From: Mytilisepta virgata
Taxonomy: Eukaryota; Mollusca; Bivalvia; Mytilida; Mytilidae
Length of the DNA: 64,000 bases
Reading direction: 5' to 3'
NCBI GenBank assembly: GCA_028015205.1
Contig: CM051513.1
Span: forward strand, 46,504,841-46,568,840
The notes below the pieces were generated by a model. It was not told the DNA's origin. It saw nothing but the letters and a program-made list of their open reading frames with translations, and made no database searches. Position 1 is the first letter of the stretch. Each line of letters begins with the position of its first letter. Shown piece by piece: positions 1 through 14,200 of the stretch. The position numbers and the translations under genes were made by a program.

Positions 1-56
1 GGTAGTTAAAGTAATAACCGACTTTCCACGACGTAGCATAACAAAAACATGTTATT

Positions 57-262
57 TGAATTTTGGTTCATTTGTATGTTTTGGAGTTTATTGTAGCGTC
101 CCTTTCGCGGAACTAGCATGTATTATTGTTTAGTGGGTCAGCTGAAGCCCGCCAACGGGTGCGGGGTTTTCTCGCTGCGTTGACGACCCATTGGTAGCCT
201 TAAGGTGTTTTCTGCTCTTTGGTCGGGTCGTTACACATTCCCCGTTTCCATTCTCTATTCCA
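57..262 (+). repeat. Family E retroelement tail fragment
   Basis: Shares CAGCTGAAGCCCGCC, TTTTCTCGCTGCGTTGA, CTCTTTGGTCGGGT and CCCGTTTCCATTCTCTATT with 27690-27898. It looks like the 3' tail of an interspersed retroelement. Confidence 0.6.
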
Positions 263-1894
263 TAATCCAGAAAAGAGGTTTTCATATTTTAAAAAGAAAG
301 ACATGGGTCGTTAGTGGACGAAAAAGCACAGCTTATTTTTTATCTATCAACTTTTCTATTTTAATTTTAAAAACTGAACGCCATTTTTACAGAATTAACA
401 AAAAGCCACAATTCATAAATCAGTTTGTTTTTTATCTAAAAATTGTGAAATGACAAATATGACTTCAGTATATGATAGATACATGTTTGTGGTAAAAGAA
501 AAGAATATCTACAGTGTTATAATATATCACATTATCAAAATATTAATTAAATGCTTGTTCATTACATAATTAGACACTTAAACATCAATTTGAAACTTAC
601 ACATCATAAATAGCTGTAAATCATATAATGACATGACAATAACAAACAGAAATTTTAAACACTGTGAGGTCTTAAACTGAGCTGTATAACAACAGTGAAT
701 TCTTATTTATATGAAAATAGAAAAAAAATCACACCACGGATCTATCAAGCTAAAATTATATTAATAACACCGTAACATTGTTTATTTATTGTTGACTAAT
801 TAACGGTAGGATTTATTTAACAATTTCTTACTAACATGTAATTTTCAGAACATTTTCTAATATCAATTACACATGTTGCTATCAATTATTTTCCCCTTGA
901 ATTTGAACTGATTACACACATGACATATTTTTACATGAATTAAGTGTGTATATTCACGGTTGCAAATATCACAACTTAGAGAAAATTTAAAACGATACAA
1001 AAATAAATATTAAAAAAAAATATATATGTTTGCCAATTTTGTGTTCTTCACACGATTGACTTATTTTGTCGAATAATTTTTAGTTTGAATATAGGCATCA
1101 ATTTCTTGACAGTTACAAATAAAAAGGATCTGCATTTTGAAGTCTTCCGATACTTGAAAATTTACAAAGTATATATCTTACGCATAGATGTGTAATTAGA
1201 TAAGGTCTTTTGATTTCAAAACATGTTGAATTGTTATGTCGGTTTTTCGTACTTGAATAAACGATAAATTTAGATCTTATGTAAATAATCAAAATATTTA
1301 TAACTGTAAGTAAGTAAATCTGTACTGAACAAAAGCGCATCGAAACAAAGAAAAACATGATATTAGTCAGTTGTGTTAACATCAAAAACAAATTTTGCTA
1401 TTTTTCAATTTTTGACACCCACACGTAAATGGTACTTTGACAGCTGACGAAAGGTCAGACCTTGTACTTGAATCAAACAACAAAATAAAAAAAGTAACAA
1501 AACAGAACGGAAACAACCTTACTCATTCCCTTGGTATATTAGACAAGACTATTTAACATTTCAAATTCAGTTAACAAAATATCCATCGCGCTAAGTTTAA
1601 TATTGTATTTATTTCTTTTTTTATTTGAAAATCAATTATCCAAAATAGGTTTTAAAATAGCTATCACTTTGATTAGTAAAAACGAAAGAAAACAATTTCA
1701 ATTAAGATCTTCACTGTCAAAATTACCAATTGTAATCAAAATATATTTCCACTGACATGGTTTCTGTCAAAATAATATATGTCAATGCAAGAAACATGTA
1801 TATTTTGGTGACATAATACCCTGTGTAATTTACCATGACATGCAATTAAAAATATTTTTTTTTGTTTTTATAACTTCTCCATTATAGTTTCAAG
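263..1894. other. No gene seen; AT-rich spacer
   Basis: AT-rich sequence with short homopolymer runs. I found no phase-1 exon with good splice sites that extends gene 1 upstream. The two short open frames here show no codon or family signal. Confidence 0.4.
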
Positions 1895-1931
1895 ATGGAT
1901 CGTGGTATTTTGTGTGTCATTTTTTTTCTCA
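1895..1931 (+). CDS. Gene 1 candidate first coding exon (weak)
   Basis: An ATG at 1895 opens MDRGILCVIFFLS-type sequence, a short charged start followed by a hydrophobic run. It could be the start of a signal peptide. A GTGACA donor after 1931 leaves phase 1, matching the next exon at 2265. The hydrophobic stretch is short for a signal peptide and the donor is poor. The same TTTTTTTTCTCAG also reads as an acceptor. The true first exon may lie elsewhere or outside the window. Confidence 0.25.
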
Positions 1932-2264
1932 GTGACATATCAAGCAAATTAGTATTTATTAAGAGCAAAAAAAGTAGCATCAGGATAGGTCTTCCGTAAA
2001 AAATAAATAATAAATGGTAACTTTTTAACATACGGATTTGAAGTTGAAAATCGTTTTCATACTACAGTGTAATTTTAAAAATGTGTATCTTTTAGATATT
2101 GGATATATTGTAACAATAATAATAAAATATTGTGAATGTATAATAAGATATATTTACTTTTAATAATAAAATGCATACTTAACTTTTTAAGAATTTACTT
2201 TTAAATATGAAATTAACTCAAAACGTTTGTTTCCATTGTACATATTTCCATAATACATTTTCAG

Positions 2265-2294
2265 GCTATGAACCACCAGAGCTACCAAAGAAAG
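2265..2294 (+). CDS. Gene 1 exon, 30 nt
   Basis: Acceptor ATTTTCAG, strong donor GTACGT. Phase 1 at both ends. Encodes YEPPELPKK. First exon of gene 1 that is well supported. Confidence 0.7.
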
Positions 2295-5200
2295 GTACGT
2301 ACATATTTGACGTCACTATTTAACTTATCCGATGTGCAATCATTATAAGTTAAACATTTTGTATTACATGTCATGCATGTTAACTCTTCCGTTTCAAATG
2401 ATCAAGGTTTAACCTTGCGTAGCTTGAATAGATTGACACTCGAACAAAGTTGCACGTTTTTTTTGGTTTATAATCGCTCGGAAACAGTTGTTTCTACATA
2501 GATTTGTATGGACATGTTTTTTTATAACGAAAACTAAGCAAGTAGTAGCTGGATGTTCACTTTTTTAGAAATGAAAAAGGCGATCAGTGGGATGACCGTA
2601 GTAATTTAAATCGGGTAAAAACATCAGACCAGCCAAAAAAATTTCCAACTAAGACTCATGCTGAAGGTGATAAATGGTTAAAAAGTATTCATATTTTCAT
2701 TTGTGATATTTGGGTTAAGACACAATAGCAAATTATAAATTTGCATGTGAATAGTAACATAGTATACTATATATATCAAAGGGTAGATACCTCGCTTATT
2801 TACAGAAAAAGTTAACAGAAACTATAAGATGTGTATTAGACAAGGCTGGAGCGGATGAATTATTCATTTCATCATTTCATTGTATACACTCATCAAGTAT
2901 TCAGATGACAAAAATGAAAATGTGTAGACTTTTTGGGGAAGGATCATTTATATTTTATGAATCTTACAAAGAACACTACCAAGTATATATTCATAACCGA
3001 GGTTAAATGTATCAAAAAACTTTCTAATAAGTATCTAGCATGTTCATAACCGGGCTTAAATTTGTCGAACAACTTCATAATAAGTTGGGTAGTATGAATT
3101 AAGATGTTTTATACTGAAAGTGACGAAAATATTGTGCTTTCAATGAATATTCTAATCTTGGTATTTACTCAAATACATGTTCACTATATCTATAAACATG
3201 GTTACTACATGTATATAGTATGTGTCCTCTATTTGTATTTACCTACCTCTGTGAAAAATTTAGGTACAACTGCTTGTTGATGTCAGAAAGATTCTACCAA
3301 ATTTGTATAAAATCAGAGCATATAACAGTACATGTATGATTGAAATGTTTCCTCTTTGTATTTTTAAGCATAACATTTTGATCTCTAATTTGATATTTTT
3401 TTAACATTCTCATTTTTGCTATTTAGAAAGACGCATTTAAAACATTTAAGGTTTCTGCAATCAAATAACAACTTCATTTTGGATGTGGGTTACAAATATA
3501 TTCACGACAAAGTTACACAAAATATGTCTCTATTATACATCACAGGGCACGTGTTTTATGTTATAGTAATGACTTGTCAACAACATGAGACAATTCAGAT
3601 ATTGTTTGTTTGATTACTCTTTTGTAAAGACATAACGATCATAATAAAATTCCCGCCTTCAAGAGTGATGAGTTGCAAAATTTCTCTATGATCAATGACC
3701 TATCAAACATCGATTTCGTTCAAAGTAGGATAATGAATAGTGATTGATCTGTAGTTACATAATTGTTGACATTAAAATGTTTGATTTAAGTGAAAAACAT
3801 AGGAGTAGTCCGTTGTTTAAATAAAAATTATTATCGTTTTGATGATATTTATATATGGAAAATCCATGAATTTCAGATATGGACTTAACTTTACTTTCTT
3901 AATAACATAATTGATTTTAAATTTTCCCGAATTTTTATACAAAAAATTTAGATATTTTAATAATTCTTTTATAAAACCATCCCATGAGTGTTTATTATCT
4001 TCTGTAATCCTCCTGTGATATATTATATAAATGATCATATAATAAACGTGTTGGCTTATATTTGGTGCGAATCCTATAACACCAGTATTTTATTAAATTT
4101 ATCAAAATAGAATAAAGTAAAGGGAAACTACCTAATTCTCATTTGAAGATCTGACTCTTACAAATATTTACAAAATCTAGTGTGGAGTTTTTTTCTTAAT
4201 GTAGACAATCAGTCTCGTTGGTAATATTTTTCAAAATTATTTACAAATTTACTGTAAGAAAAATATCGCCATATTTCTAAACTATATAATTTAATAGTAT
4301 GAAACGATAGTTGATATTATCATTACATAGTTAGTCTAGAATATCGTTTGTTACTGTAAAAGGTGAATATTTAAAGGGTTTCATTGATCTTTGCCTTACG
4401 CGAGATGTGTTTTATTGTATGAAAAGAAAGTTTCACACTAGAAAAATATTTTTACTTTACAGTGTTTTTTTTAATCTTAACATGTAACTGCACAATGGTT
4501 TTGTCTCTGGCAACTTCTACCGGATATTCATGAACCACGGTATACAAAAAAACAAGTTATGGTCAAACCTTGTCATTTTTTATTGAAGCTATAAATTACT
4601 AAATGACAAGAAATAAGGGATATTTGATAATTAATAGATGTGTCGTAACAATACAGGCAGGAATGTCCTTTTCTGTTATATAGTCGGAATTTTATAGGCT
4701 ATTTATTACCGGGTTGATATAAGTGTCATACTAAAACAAACGTAGTGTGCAATAAAATCCTTTTATCTTGTAATGTAAATAGTCTCTGATTATTCATAAA
4801 CGATGTATCCATTTTTTATGGAATTTTCATGGAATTAAAAACAAGAATAAATGTGTTTTCACATCACGTACTTTTTTTAAATGTTCAATAAATTTTCTAA
4901 CGTTGCATTTTTCAGTTATGAGTTTTTATATTGACCCGTCAGCACAAAGCAATTATTTAAAAAATTCTGTCCAAAGATGGAAAATGTATTGACCTTCGAC
5001 GGCCTCTGTACTTTTCTAATGTCGCGAGACGTGACCGTATCATAGATGATGTCAAATACTTGTTTTTAAATATAAGACAAAATCGCAAAAATATTGTTAA
5101 AGTTTTAGCTAAATGTATTATTTTAAGCTGGCTCAGAATCAACTAAATTTAAATGTGTTCTTATCAATAACCTTCAATGCAAAACAGTTTAATTTGACTT

Positions 5201-8200
5201 AAATGAACAAAATATACGCAATTTTTTTCTTGGCTTTTGATGTTGGAAATAAGTTCTAATCGCAAAATGTTTATCCAAAATAGGTTGGATCTATTTAATA
5301 AAATAGTAGGGCCATAATTCCTTTAGGGACGTATGATTTTTGAAAGTGTTCATGAAATTTAATCAATGGTTTAATTCAAATGAGTTTCCGATTCTCAATA
5401 CAAACTATTGGCATGTTGTACATTGATTATTAAGCCTACTTGCCTATATATATATATTATTATTAATTCTTTTAAATGGTTTTATACGCCACAAAAGTCT
5501 TACCTTCGTGCTCGTATACCTAACTTTAGGTATTCATAGGAAACCATTATTCATTATTGTTTTAATTTTCGGTGTTTTTTGTTGTGGTTTTTGTGGTTCA
5601 TTTGTCTTCCCGGGTTAGTTTGTCCAATGGATATTGTCTTGTGATTTATTCCTTGGGTGTAAATGTCCTCTTTATGAAGTTTATCAACAAGGAGGTAGAC
5701 TAATTACAATAAAATCAAACTGATTGACTCTAGGTTAGGATATAACTATATTATTTCACGATATTTTATTTTTTATAATGTACAACACGTGGTTACAGAC
5801 ATAAACATAAAAATTATAATATTGCACTTTTGTCGAGGATTTAACCATTATCATTTCTTTATGAAAAATATATATTTTTCTGTACCAATATCCAAGAACT
5901 GGTTCATTTTTAATAGAAGTGAACATATTTGAAGGGACGCCAAGTCTAAATGACTTACTGGAAAATCAAATTCTTTGCAAACTTAATTTTCGCAAAAAAG
6001 TTAAAATAGACAATAAATTTTTACTCATTTGGATCCGTGCTTTTCTAACGTAGATTGAATAGCGTCATGTAAGTATGGTACTTCAACTTAAATTCTGTAC
6101 TCTATATTCTTGGTTATATTTGTTGTTCATTGATGATGTGTCATAGTTGACGTTTTTTCGGAAAATGCAAATTTATATGACACTGTACCACGATACATAA
6201 GGGCTACAGATACCAACCACAAACGTGACAAGATTGCATTAAATAGATACATACACCCAGAAAAAACCAAGACAATGTAGTTTAAATTGATGACTAATGA
6301 TATTTTTCTGAATTGTTTTTTGAAATGTTTGTAATTCTCTTTATTTTATCGTTTTCTTTTTTGCAGTTGTACACCTACGTGAGTATGAATAACATAATAT
6401 GTTTAAATCTTTGGTTTGAGCGATGACTTCATTTTATAAGTTTTTTAAGTTATTTTTAAAGTAATTTCCTTTCAATTGACTCAATTATAATTTCAACCAC
6501 AGTTGTAGCGACAGTTACAGTCTTTCTAAGTTGACATCGGTCTCTTGTAAAAAAAAAACGAGGGTAAATTTACATGAGTTCTTTCAAAATACGTACATGC
6601 AATCGTGACCAAATGTCAATACAAGAAACAACGCTTTTAATTCTGTTTTTCATGGAAATATTGAGACGTCAAAATATGTTTGTTTTAAAGCTATATATTT
6701 ATTACAATGAACTTACTGAATCCCATTTTTTCAAATCGTCAGAAATATATTAACTCTAATTCTTCTCTCTGTTTACAGCAATTCCAAAAGCAGGTAGGTG
6801 TCGATATAATATTTGTTGGATAAATACATGGTAGGGGTATGGTGAATTGTTTCTTGAAACATAATCCCAACAAACGTTAAATAAATAGCATTTCAATTGT
6901 CATTCAATCAGATCTGATAGTTAGTAATCAACCTGCAAAAAAATCTGGCAATCCTATTACGTCGCATACGTATTATTGATGGTCACAGCTGCAAGGTCAA
7001 TGAGGTCTAACAAATGTTAAAGAAACATTATCATATGGATTTTTTCATATCAACAAAGTATATGTAGGATAAAACATTTTTTTTATAGAAAATATGCCTT
7101 TTCTTATTTCTATATTGTGAATTATCCATACACATATATAAAACGACTGCTACATTTTCCAAAAGTTTACACACCTAGAATCTCATTGCTTACAACAAGA
7201 ACAATTAAATACTACACACTTAATGTAACAAATTTGATTATTGTCATAATATTAATCGTCATCAATTATAGTAACAAAACACAAACCACTACGACAAGAT
7301 AAACATGTTGAACACCACCAAGAAGTACCAATAAAGAGAACCGAAGTCAGACGTGTTGTACAGAGAGTTCCTCTTATCAAGGAAGGTACGTATACATTTT
7401 TTATTTAAAATTTCTCGTTATCTATTGATACTGATGAGGAAATCCTGTACTCGTTTTATTAGAAACTTTGACTCTCTTGATTTTATGTGTATTTTGTGCA
7501 CTTTGTTGTTATATCACCGAACGGCTATTGGTTTGTTCATGGGGGTATCTCATTGTTTACCTTCCGTATTATCTGTCCCTTATATTTGTCCAGGTACATT
7601 TTTTTAAAACCGACAGGCATGGGACAATATTTTTTTAAAACCGACAGGCATGGACAATTTTTTTCTGGTATCTAGCTGTTTTTTCCCAGAAAAATATTTT
7701 GGATTTGAAAATTATCCATTAAAAAAAACAACAATTAGGTATTAGTAAAGGGAATTTTCACCACATAAATTTAATATTGTGTTTAAACAATGAACTATAC
7801 AATTCAATTAACTAAATAAACTTGAGATAATTGCTGATTAAATGATGCAAAGATTTTTAAATTTGACCCAAAATTAACTTAGACAAATTTTTGAAAAAGT
7901 CTGTTTTGATATGAAATATATGGGGAAATATTCAAGGATTGGACGTAATTTTTGGCAATGAAAAAAAAAACTTTTTATAAAATTTTGTCGATTTTGTTAG
8001 AATAAAACTTTACTACAGTAATAATGTTTCATTTTTATTTTTTCAGTTCCTCTGTATATCTACAAAAACAGTAAGTTAATAACTAATGATATACATGAAA
8101 AGTATGGAAATGTGTTTCAACGTTTCAGGTTCTACGTATACCTACTAGCAACAGGGCTCTAAAATATTTCTTAAAAAAAGAAAATTATAAACAATAAAAT

Positions 8201-11200
8201 ATGAAACCAAACAACCAGAGAAAAAACAAAGTATAATTAACAACGTTTGTAGTTTAACTATTGATTAAAGAAACAGTTATTTTGCAAACATACAAAACCT
8301 AATTCATATTAGAATATATATATACTAATATTGATGTTGTTATTTTTTCAGAACCATTTTACCAACCAAGTAAGTACATTTTTTGGAGCTGTAGTATTTC
8401 AAAGGTCTTTTTGCCACTGTTATCTAGTCTGTGTTATAACCTGATAATAATTGCAATCTGCTAATGTATTCACAAAATTTTGAAATTATTCAAAGAATGA
8501 AATAAAAGTGATTTTGATAAATGGTTTAATTATATGTTCAAATTAAAAGTAAAGTTTGTTTATAAAGTGTTTTTAAAGTGAGTGTTTGCTCTAGATGTAA
8601 TTATAGAATACATATAATGTTCTAACTGTTTTGTAGGAGTCATACCAAGACCAATTGTTGTCAACGAAGTTGTTGGTCTTCCAGTAATTCACGACAAACA
8701 TGGTACGTTACATATCTGTTTAAGCAATAGGTTTTCTTGTATATCATTGGTCAACCTAATAATTAAACATTAGATAACAAATGAGGAAAATATACAATCA
8801 ACAGAAAAAATCTGTCAAATGACCAAAAAAAATGAAGTAATATAAACATAGATTATTCAAGAGGATGAAAAGGCCAATAAACATTATCGCACCCTTTGTT
8901 CAAAATAGTATGGTCAAAATCATAAAGATAAGTAATGAAACAATTAACAAAAGACTTTGCACACTTTATCCATATACAACGAAGGGAGACAAAATACAAA
9001 TATTTAATAGGTAACCTAGGGTCTTGTTTATCCCAATTTTCTTTGATATATTTTACATTAAAACATTCAAAATAATAGTAAGGCACAGAGGTTATAATTA
9101 TATACTTATTAAGTTTCCAAATACTCCTTCTTACAAGTATGATGAGATGTGTCACTTTAACTTCTTACAAGTATGATGAGATATGTCGCTTCAACTTCTT
9201 ACAAGTATAATGAGATGTGTCACTTCAACTTCTTAAAAGTATGATGAGATGTGTCACTACAACTTCTTACAAGTATGATGAGATGTGTCACTTCAACTTC
9301 TTACAAGTATGATGAGATGTGTCACTTCAACTTCTTACAAGTATGATGAGATGTGTCACTACAACTTCTTACAAGTATTATGAGATGTGTCACTACAACG
9401 TCTTACAAGTATGATGAGATGTGTCACTACAACTTCTTACAAGTATTATGAGATGTGTCACTACAACGTCTTACAAGTATGATGAGATGTGTCACTACAA
9501 CTTCTTACAAGTATTATGAGATGTGTCACTTCAACTTCTTACAAGTATTATGAGATGTGTCACTTCAACTTCTTACAAGTATTATGAGATGTGTCACTTC
9601 AACTTCTTACAAGTATTATGAGATGTGTCACTTCAACTTCTTACAAGTATTATGAGATGTGTCACTTCAACTTCTTACAAGTATGATGAGATGTGTCACT
9701 TCAACCGGTAAATAAATCATATATTTATCTCCAAAAAGTATGTTTGATAACTAATTTTTTTAAATTTTTTTCAGTGATACAGCCGGTATATGGTAAGTTT
9801 GTATTCAAAGAAACAGAATAAAATTAACTTTGTTTTCCTTTTTTCCTGCATTAAATTTTAAGTTTATAAAGATATGTAATCACATTAAATGGATAATTCA
9901 ATTAAAAAGATTACTAGGATATTTATTCTTAATATAATCATGAAATTCTTTAAATTATTATTTTTTTTTTGCTTTTCTTGTTGAATCGGTCAATGATTAT
10001 TTCAAGTTCAGTAGTTCTTAAAAGACAATGGTATGAATGACTCAATAATTATCTTTATGTTTTGCTTTTATTTATAGTTGACAGACCCTGTAAGTATCTT
10101 TTATTATTTAGTCTTTTATTTGGATAAAATGTTTATATCTCAATTCATATTCATATACAATTAATGAATTCATAAGATTTTTGAAAGAGAAGAGAACATT
10201 TCTGCAGATCATAAATTAACATTTAATTAATAATTTGTATTTTATTTAGTTGTAAATCTCAATGATTATATATAGAGATATTATACGTAAAAATACCATA
10301 CTGTGTTTTACAAAGTAATATTTTTTTATCTTCGTTTTGCAGACATAGTTGAAAAGAAGAATTTCGGTAAGATTTCTTTTTGCATTTTCGTTATCTCTTT
10401 TATATTTTTATTTTATTTTCCAATGAAATGTTTATTATTAAAATTTTGCTTTGAAATATAATATATGAAATTTTAAAGTTCTAATGTGGCATAATGCTTT
10501 CGCTTTGCAATACAGATACATTCAAATATTCGAATCATTATGGTAGAAGCACCTGACGTTATAATCAAAATTACAACGCCATTTTTAATCTCATGAATAC
10601 AACTGTCAGAATGAGGAAATGCTAAAACTATTTGGACATTTTATGGTTCAACATGCAAAATCTAATAAAAAGTAAACTTTATTATTTTTTAAAAATATTT
10701 TATTAATTTTACTACCATTTTCGATTTCGTTTTTAGCTGCTACAAAATCAAACTGGTTGTCATTTGAATGGCCCATTGTATCACTTTGTTTATCTCATTT
10801 ACGATTTTTCCATATTCGAATCCAATACATTCATTACAGTCATACATTTGTGCTAGAGTTAACATGAGTAACATTATTTGCTTAAATTTTCTGAAGTAAT
10901 GTTACCCTTATTAAATTCTCCAACAACGTATGGCTGCCATGAATTCTTTCCTAAATCAATTTCAGGTGATATACTAAAACAAAGAAATCTTAAATACGGA
11001 CGAAAGCATACGCCTGAACATATAATTACATAGGGATATTGATATTATGCAAACTATTTCATTTGTGTTACTTTTTCTTTATTTCTAACAATTAACTATG
11101 CTCGACCACTTTATTATTGTAACTATATAGATATTTAGATCGGCGAGTAGTTTTGGAATTTTAACTAATAAAAATGTTTTAAAGAAACTTTTAAAAATGC

Positions 11201-14200
11201 TACAACTTATTTTTGTGAGTTTTTATTAACCTCTAACGAATTAATGATTTTTCTCGGTTCTGTCTAAAGCTTATATTTTGTAAAACATGTCTATATAATA
11301 ATGTTAAACATTTAAATTGTATGGACCTATATCTAACAACATTTTTGTGGATTTTAGTTGACCAGCCATTCCCTGTCCATAAGCCAGTACCAATCGATTT
11401 TGTAAAAAAAAGTAAGTTGTTCTTTAATTAGGTTACAAGATTACTTGGTGTTAAATAAGGAAATTATAATACCAAGTTCTATACAATATATATGAGGTTT
11501 TTCATATAACATTCCATATCATTGATTTATTGTAGGTTAACGTCCAGTGACAAATAGTTCATGCTTCTTCAGGACGAGAATCAGTTAAATTAATCAAACA
11601 ATTCAAACAGGGGTGGGATGGGATACAACGGGACAAATGTTGACGGACACTGTGAAAGAAGGGTGGTTGGGTAGGGTCGGATAATTTAGCCTTCTGTAAC
11701 GGCCATTATCCTACTCTTTTTCGAAAACTACAAAAGGGGTCTTTAGTATAGGGAGTGAGGTATTCTCCAAAACGGTCCGCGGTCAGTCTTTCCGTATTAT
11801 GACCAGACAACTCCCCTCCTACCGAATGGATCTCCCCATCATTCACCTGGGGATGCGCTATGGTTAACCCTACTAATCTGTAACTAGTACACAGCCAGAC
11901 TTATAACTAATTTAAATACATCATTCTCACTAAAACTGCTCATTGAAAACAACAGCAATAAAACACTAATATCCAAAATGACAAATGATAATAAATAAAC
12001 GTGAAGCATTACTAGAGATAGGACTGAGGGAAATTTCAATACGATGCATATGGATACAGGAATCAAAAGAGATTTTAAATGGCAAGTAGAAAAGGCCAGT
12101 GATAGAGCCAACATCATTCCTTAGTTTAGACAAACTTTATGCGGCTTTTGGCAGACCTCTTCGTGTGTTCATATGTAGCTAACGTTTTACAGGGGCTACT
12201 GATTCGGAAAGAAAAAGAAACTATCCCAGTCCTTTAATTCACTTAACGCTATATAGATGACGTTCTGTCACTTAATAATCCTAACTTTAAGCATTCCCTA
12301 CGTCTTATCTATCCCATTGAACTTGAAATGAAAGAGACCTCAGACAATCCAACTTCTGCTTCATATCTAGATTTGTACTTGTACATAGATAATAATGGGC
12401 GGTTGAAATCAAAACTTTATGACACACGTGATGATTTTAATTTTCCGATTGTGAACTTCCCCTTTATTAGCAGTAACATACCAAGGTAAAGGTGAATGAG
12501 ACAATAACCCTGAAACGGACCCAAAAATACTAAAGAGGTCTCGTTACAGTCTTCAACAGGGGGCATGTCTACCGAAATCTTTACAAGCTGTCAAGAAATT
12601 CCACCAAAACTGCAAACTATCCTTATTACTCAAGATGTAGTTCCTGTTCTGTACTGTTCTAGTTTTGTTGAATTTGTATTCTTTTACTTATGAATGTATC
12701 CTTCTGGCGTTTGTTTGTTGTGTTCCATTCTCCTGACTTTGTCTTTTCCTTGGATTTAGAATTTGTGGACTTTCCCCACTGTTTTGTCGCTTCGGTATTC
12801 TTTTGCCGGTAGATAAACAACAGAGAACACTACATAAATTTTGCAGTGTTGCAAAGAACAATATTTAGTGAAATCATAGGGACGTAATTATTAAAACAAC
12901 CTTGAGACCACCTAATATCATTGAGAATTTGACTGTCGAATATATGACCCTGATATAATCATTGACCTAGAATATTGGATTTCTCTATGTTTCTACTAGT
13001 TATACGTCTGTGGATTACATTATCATTGTTCATTTGAGAGTATTTAATTATCAAATTATGCTTTATTTTTTTTAATTTCAGTTACAAAAGTATACGACAG
13101 AAAAGGTAGGTAATATAATCTGATATGCAAAGTACACTTACTTAGGTTAAGGTTCCAATTTCAAGTATATTTCTAAGAAGACATATATGCATTCAGGAAA
13201 TAAAATTTAATTTGTTTTTGTTTATTTTATCAATTTATATCAGTTAATTAGTTTTCTCCTATTCCTGACGTGTTTAATCGGTGGGATAAAAATACATTAT
13301 ATCTTTTACCACTTCCCGGTGATTAAAGTTCTACGTGGGAATTACCGCCCTTTTTTCTACAGTTATTAGAACGATAAACTAGAGAAGTCCCGAAATGACG
13401 TCTATGTAAACAAACTACATAGCAACGATATTTTCTTGAGGTTTTTGTCGAAAATCATAGGAGAAACAGATTCTCCTTCAATTTACTCGTGAGTTATGGA
13501 ATTTCTCCACCCTCAATAGTTAAATTTTAGATTTTAACACGCTCGCTAAAGGCTCGCGTGTTGAAAATCGAAAATTTAACTATCTCGGGTGGAGAAATTC
13601 CATAACCCACTCGTACCTGAAGGAGAATCTATATTTAACCAGTCACCTTCTTTAAATAATGACATTACTTACTTACTTACTTACCACAACAACACAATGG
13701 GAAACAGGAAAGGTCAACAATGATATACCAATCAATCATCGCCACCAAACAGACAGAACTCCGGACAACACAAAAAAGGGAAAAACACAGATATGAATAC
13801 AACAGAGAGTCAGGATGGTTCTTAAAGTTCAATGATAACCTTTTGAAAAACTACTCCACGTATTTTGTGTGTGTTTCAGCTACTGCTTGTCATTGTCATA
13901 TGACAGAGACCTTCAATACACGGAATAATAATATTAATTGAGGAGAAACTTGTCAATTCTAAAACTGGCAAAAATAATTTTGTTTTGCAGTTGAAGTTCC
14001 TCATGAAGTAAGAGTTCCAATTTTCAAGACAGTAGACAAACCAAGACCAGGTCTGTAATATTATTTTAAATCAGTAAACATTTTATAATAGGTTTTTTTT
14101 TTAAATTATTGTCTATTAATAACTAAATGTTATCACATATAAGACGTGATGAATTTGATAGCTCACCGATAAATCCATCAAGGAATGCTTTTTTGAATGA

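Noticed and set aside
2565..2614. Possible exon after TTTTTTAG
   Set aside because: The only open frame is phase 2, which does not fit the uniform phase-1 pattern of the gene.
4911..4990. Possible gene 1 exon after TTTTTCAG
   Set aside because: Open for a while in phase 1 but runs to a TGA with no donor in phase.
9127..9704. CRISPR-like array
   Set aside because: Head-to-tail 34-bp units with no spacers.
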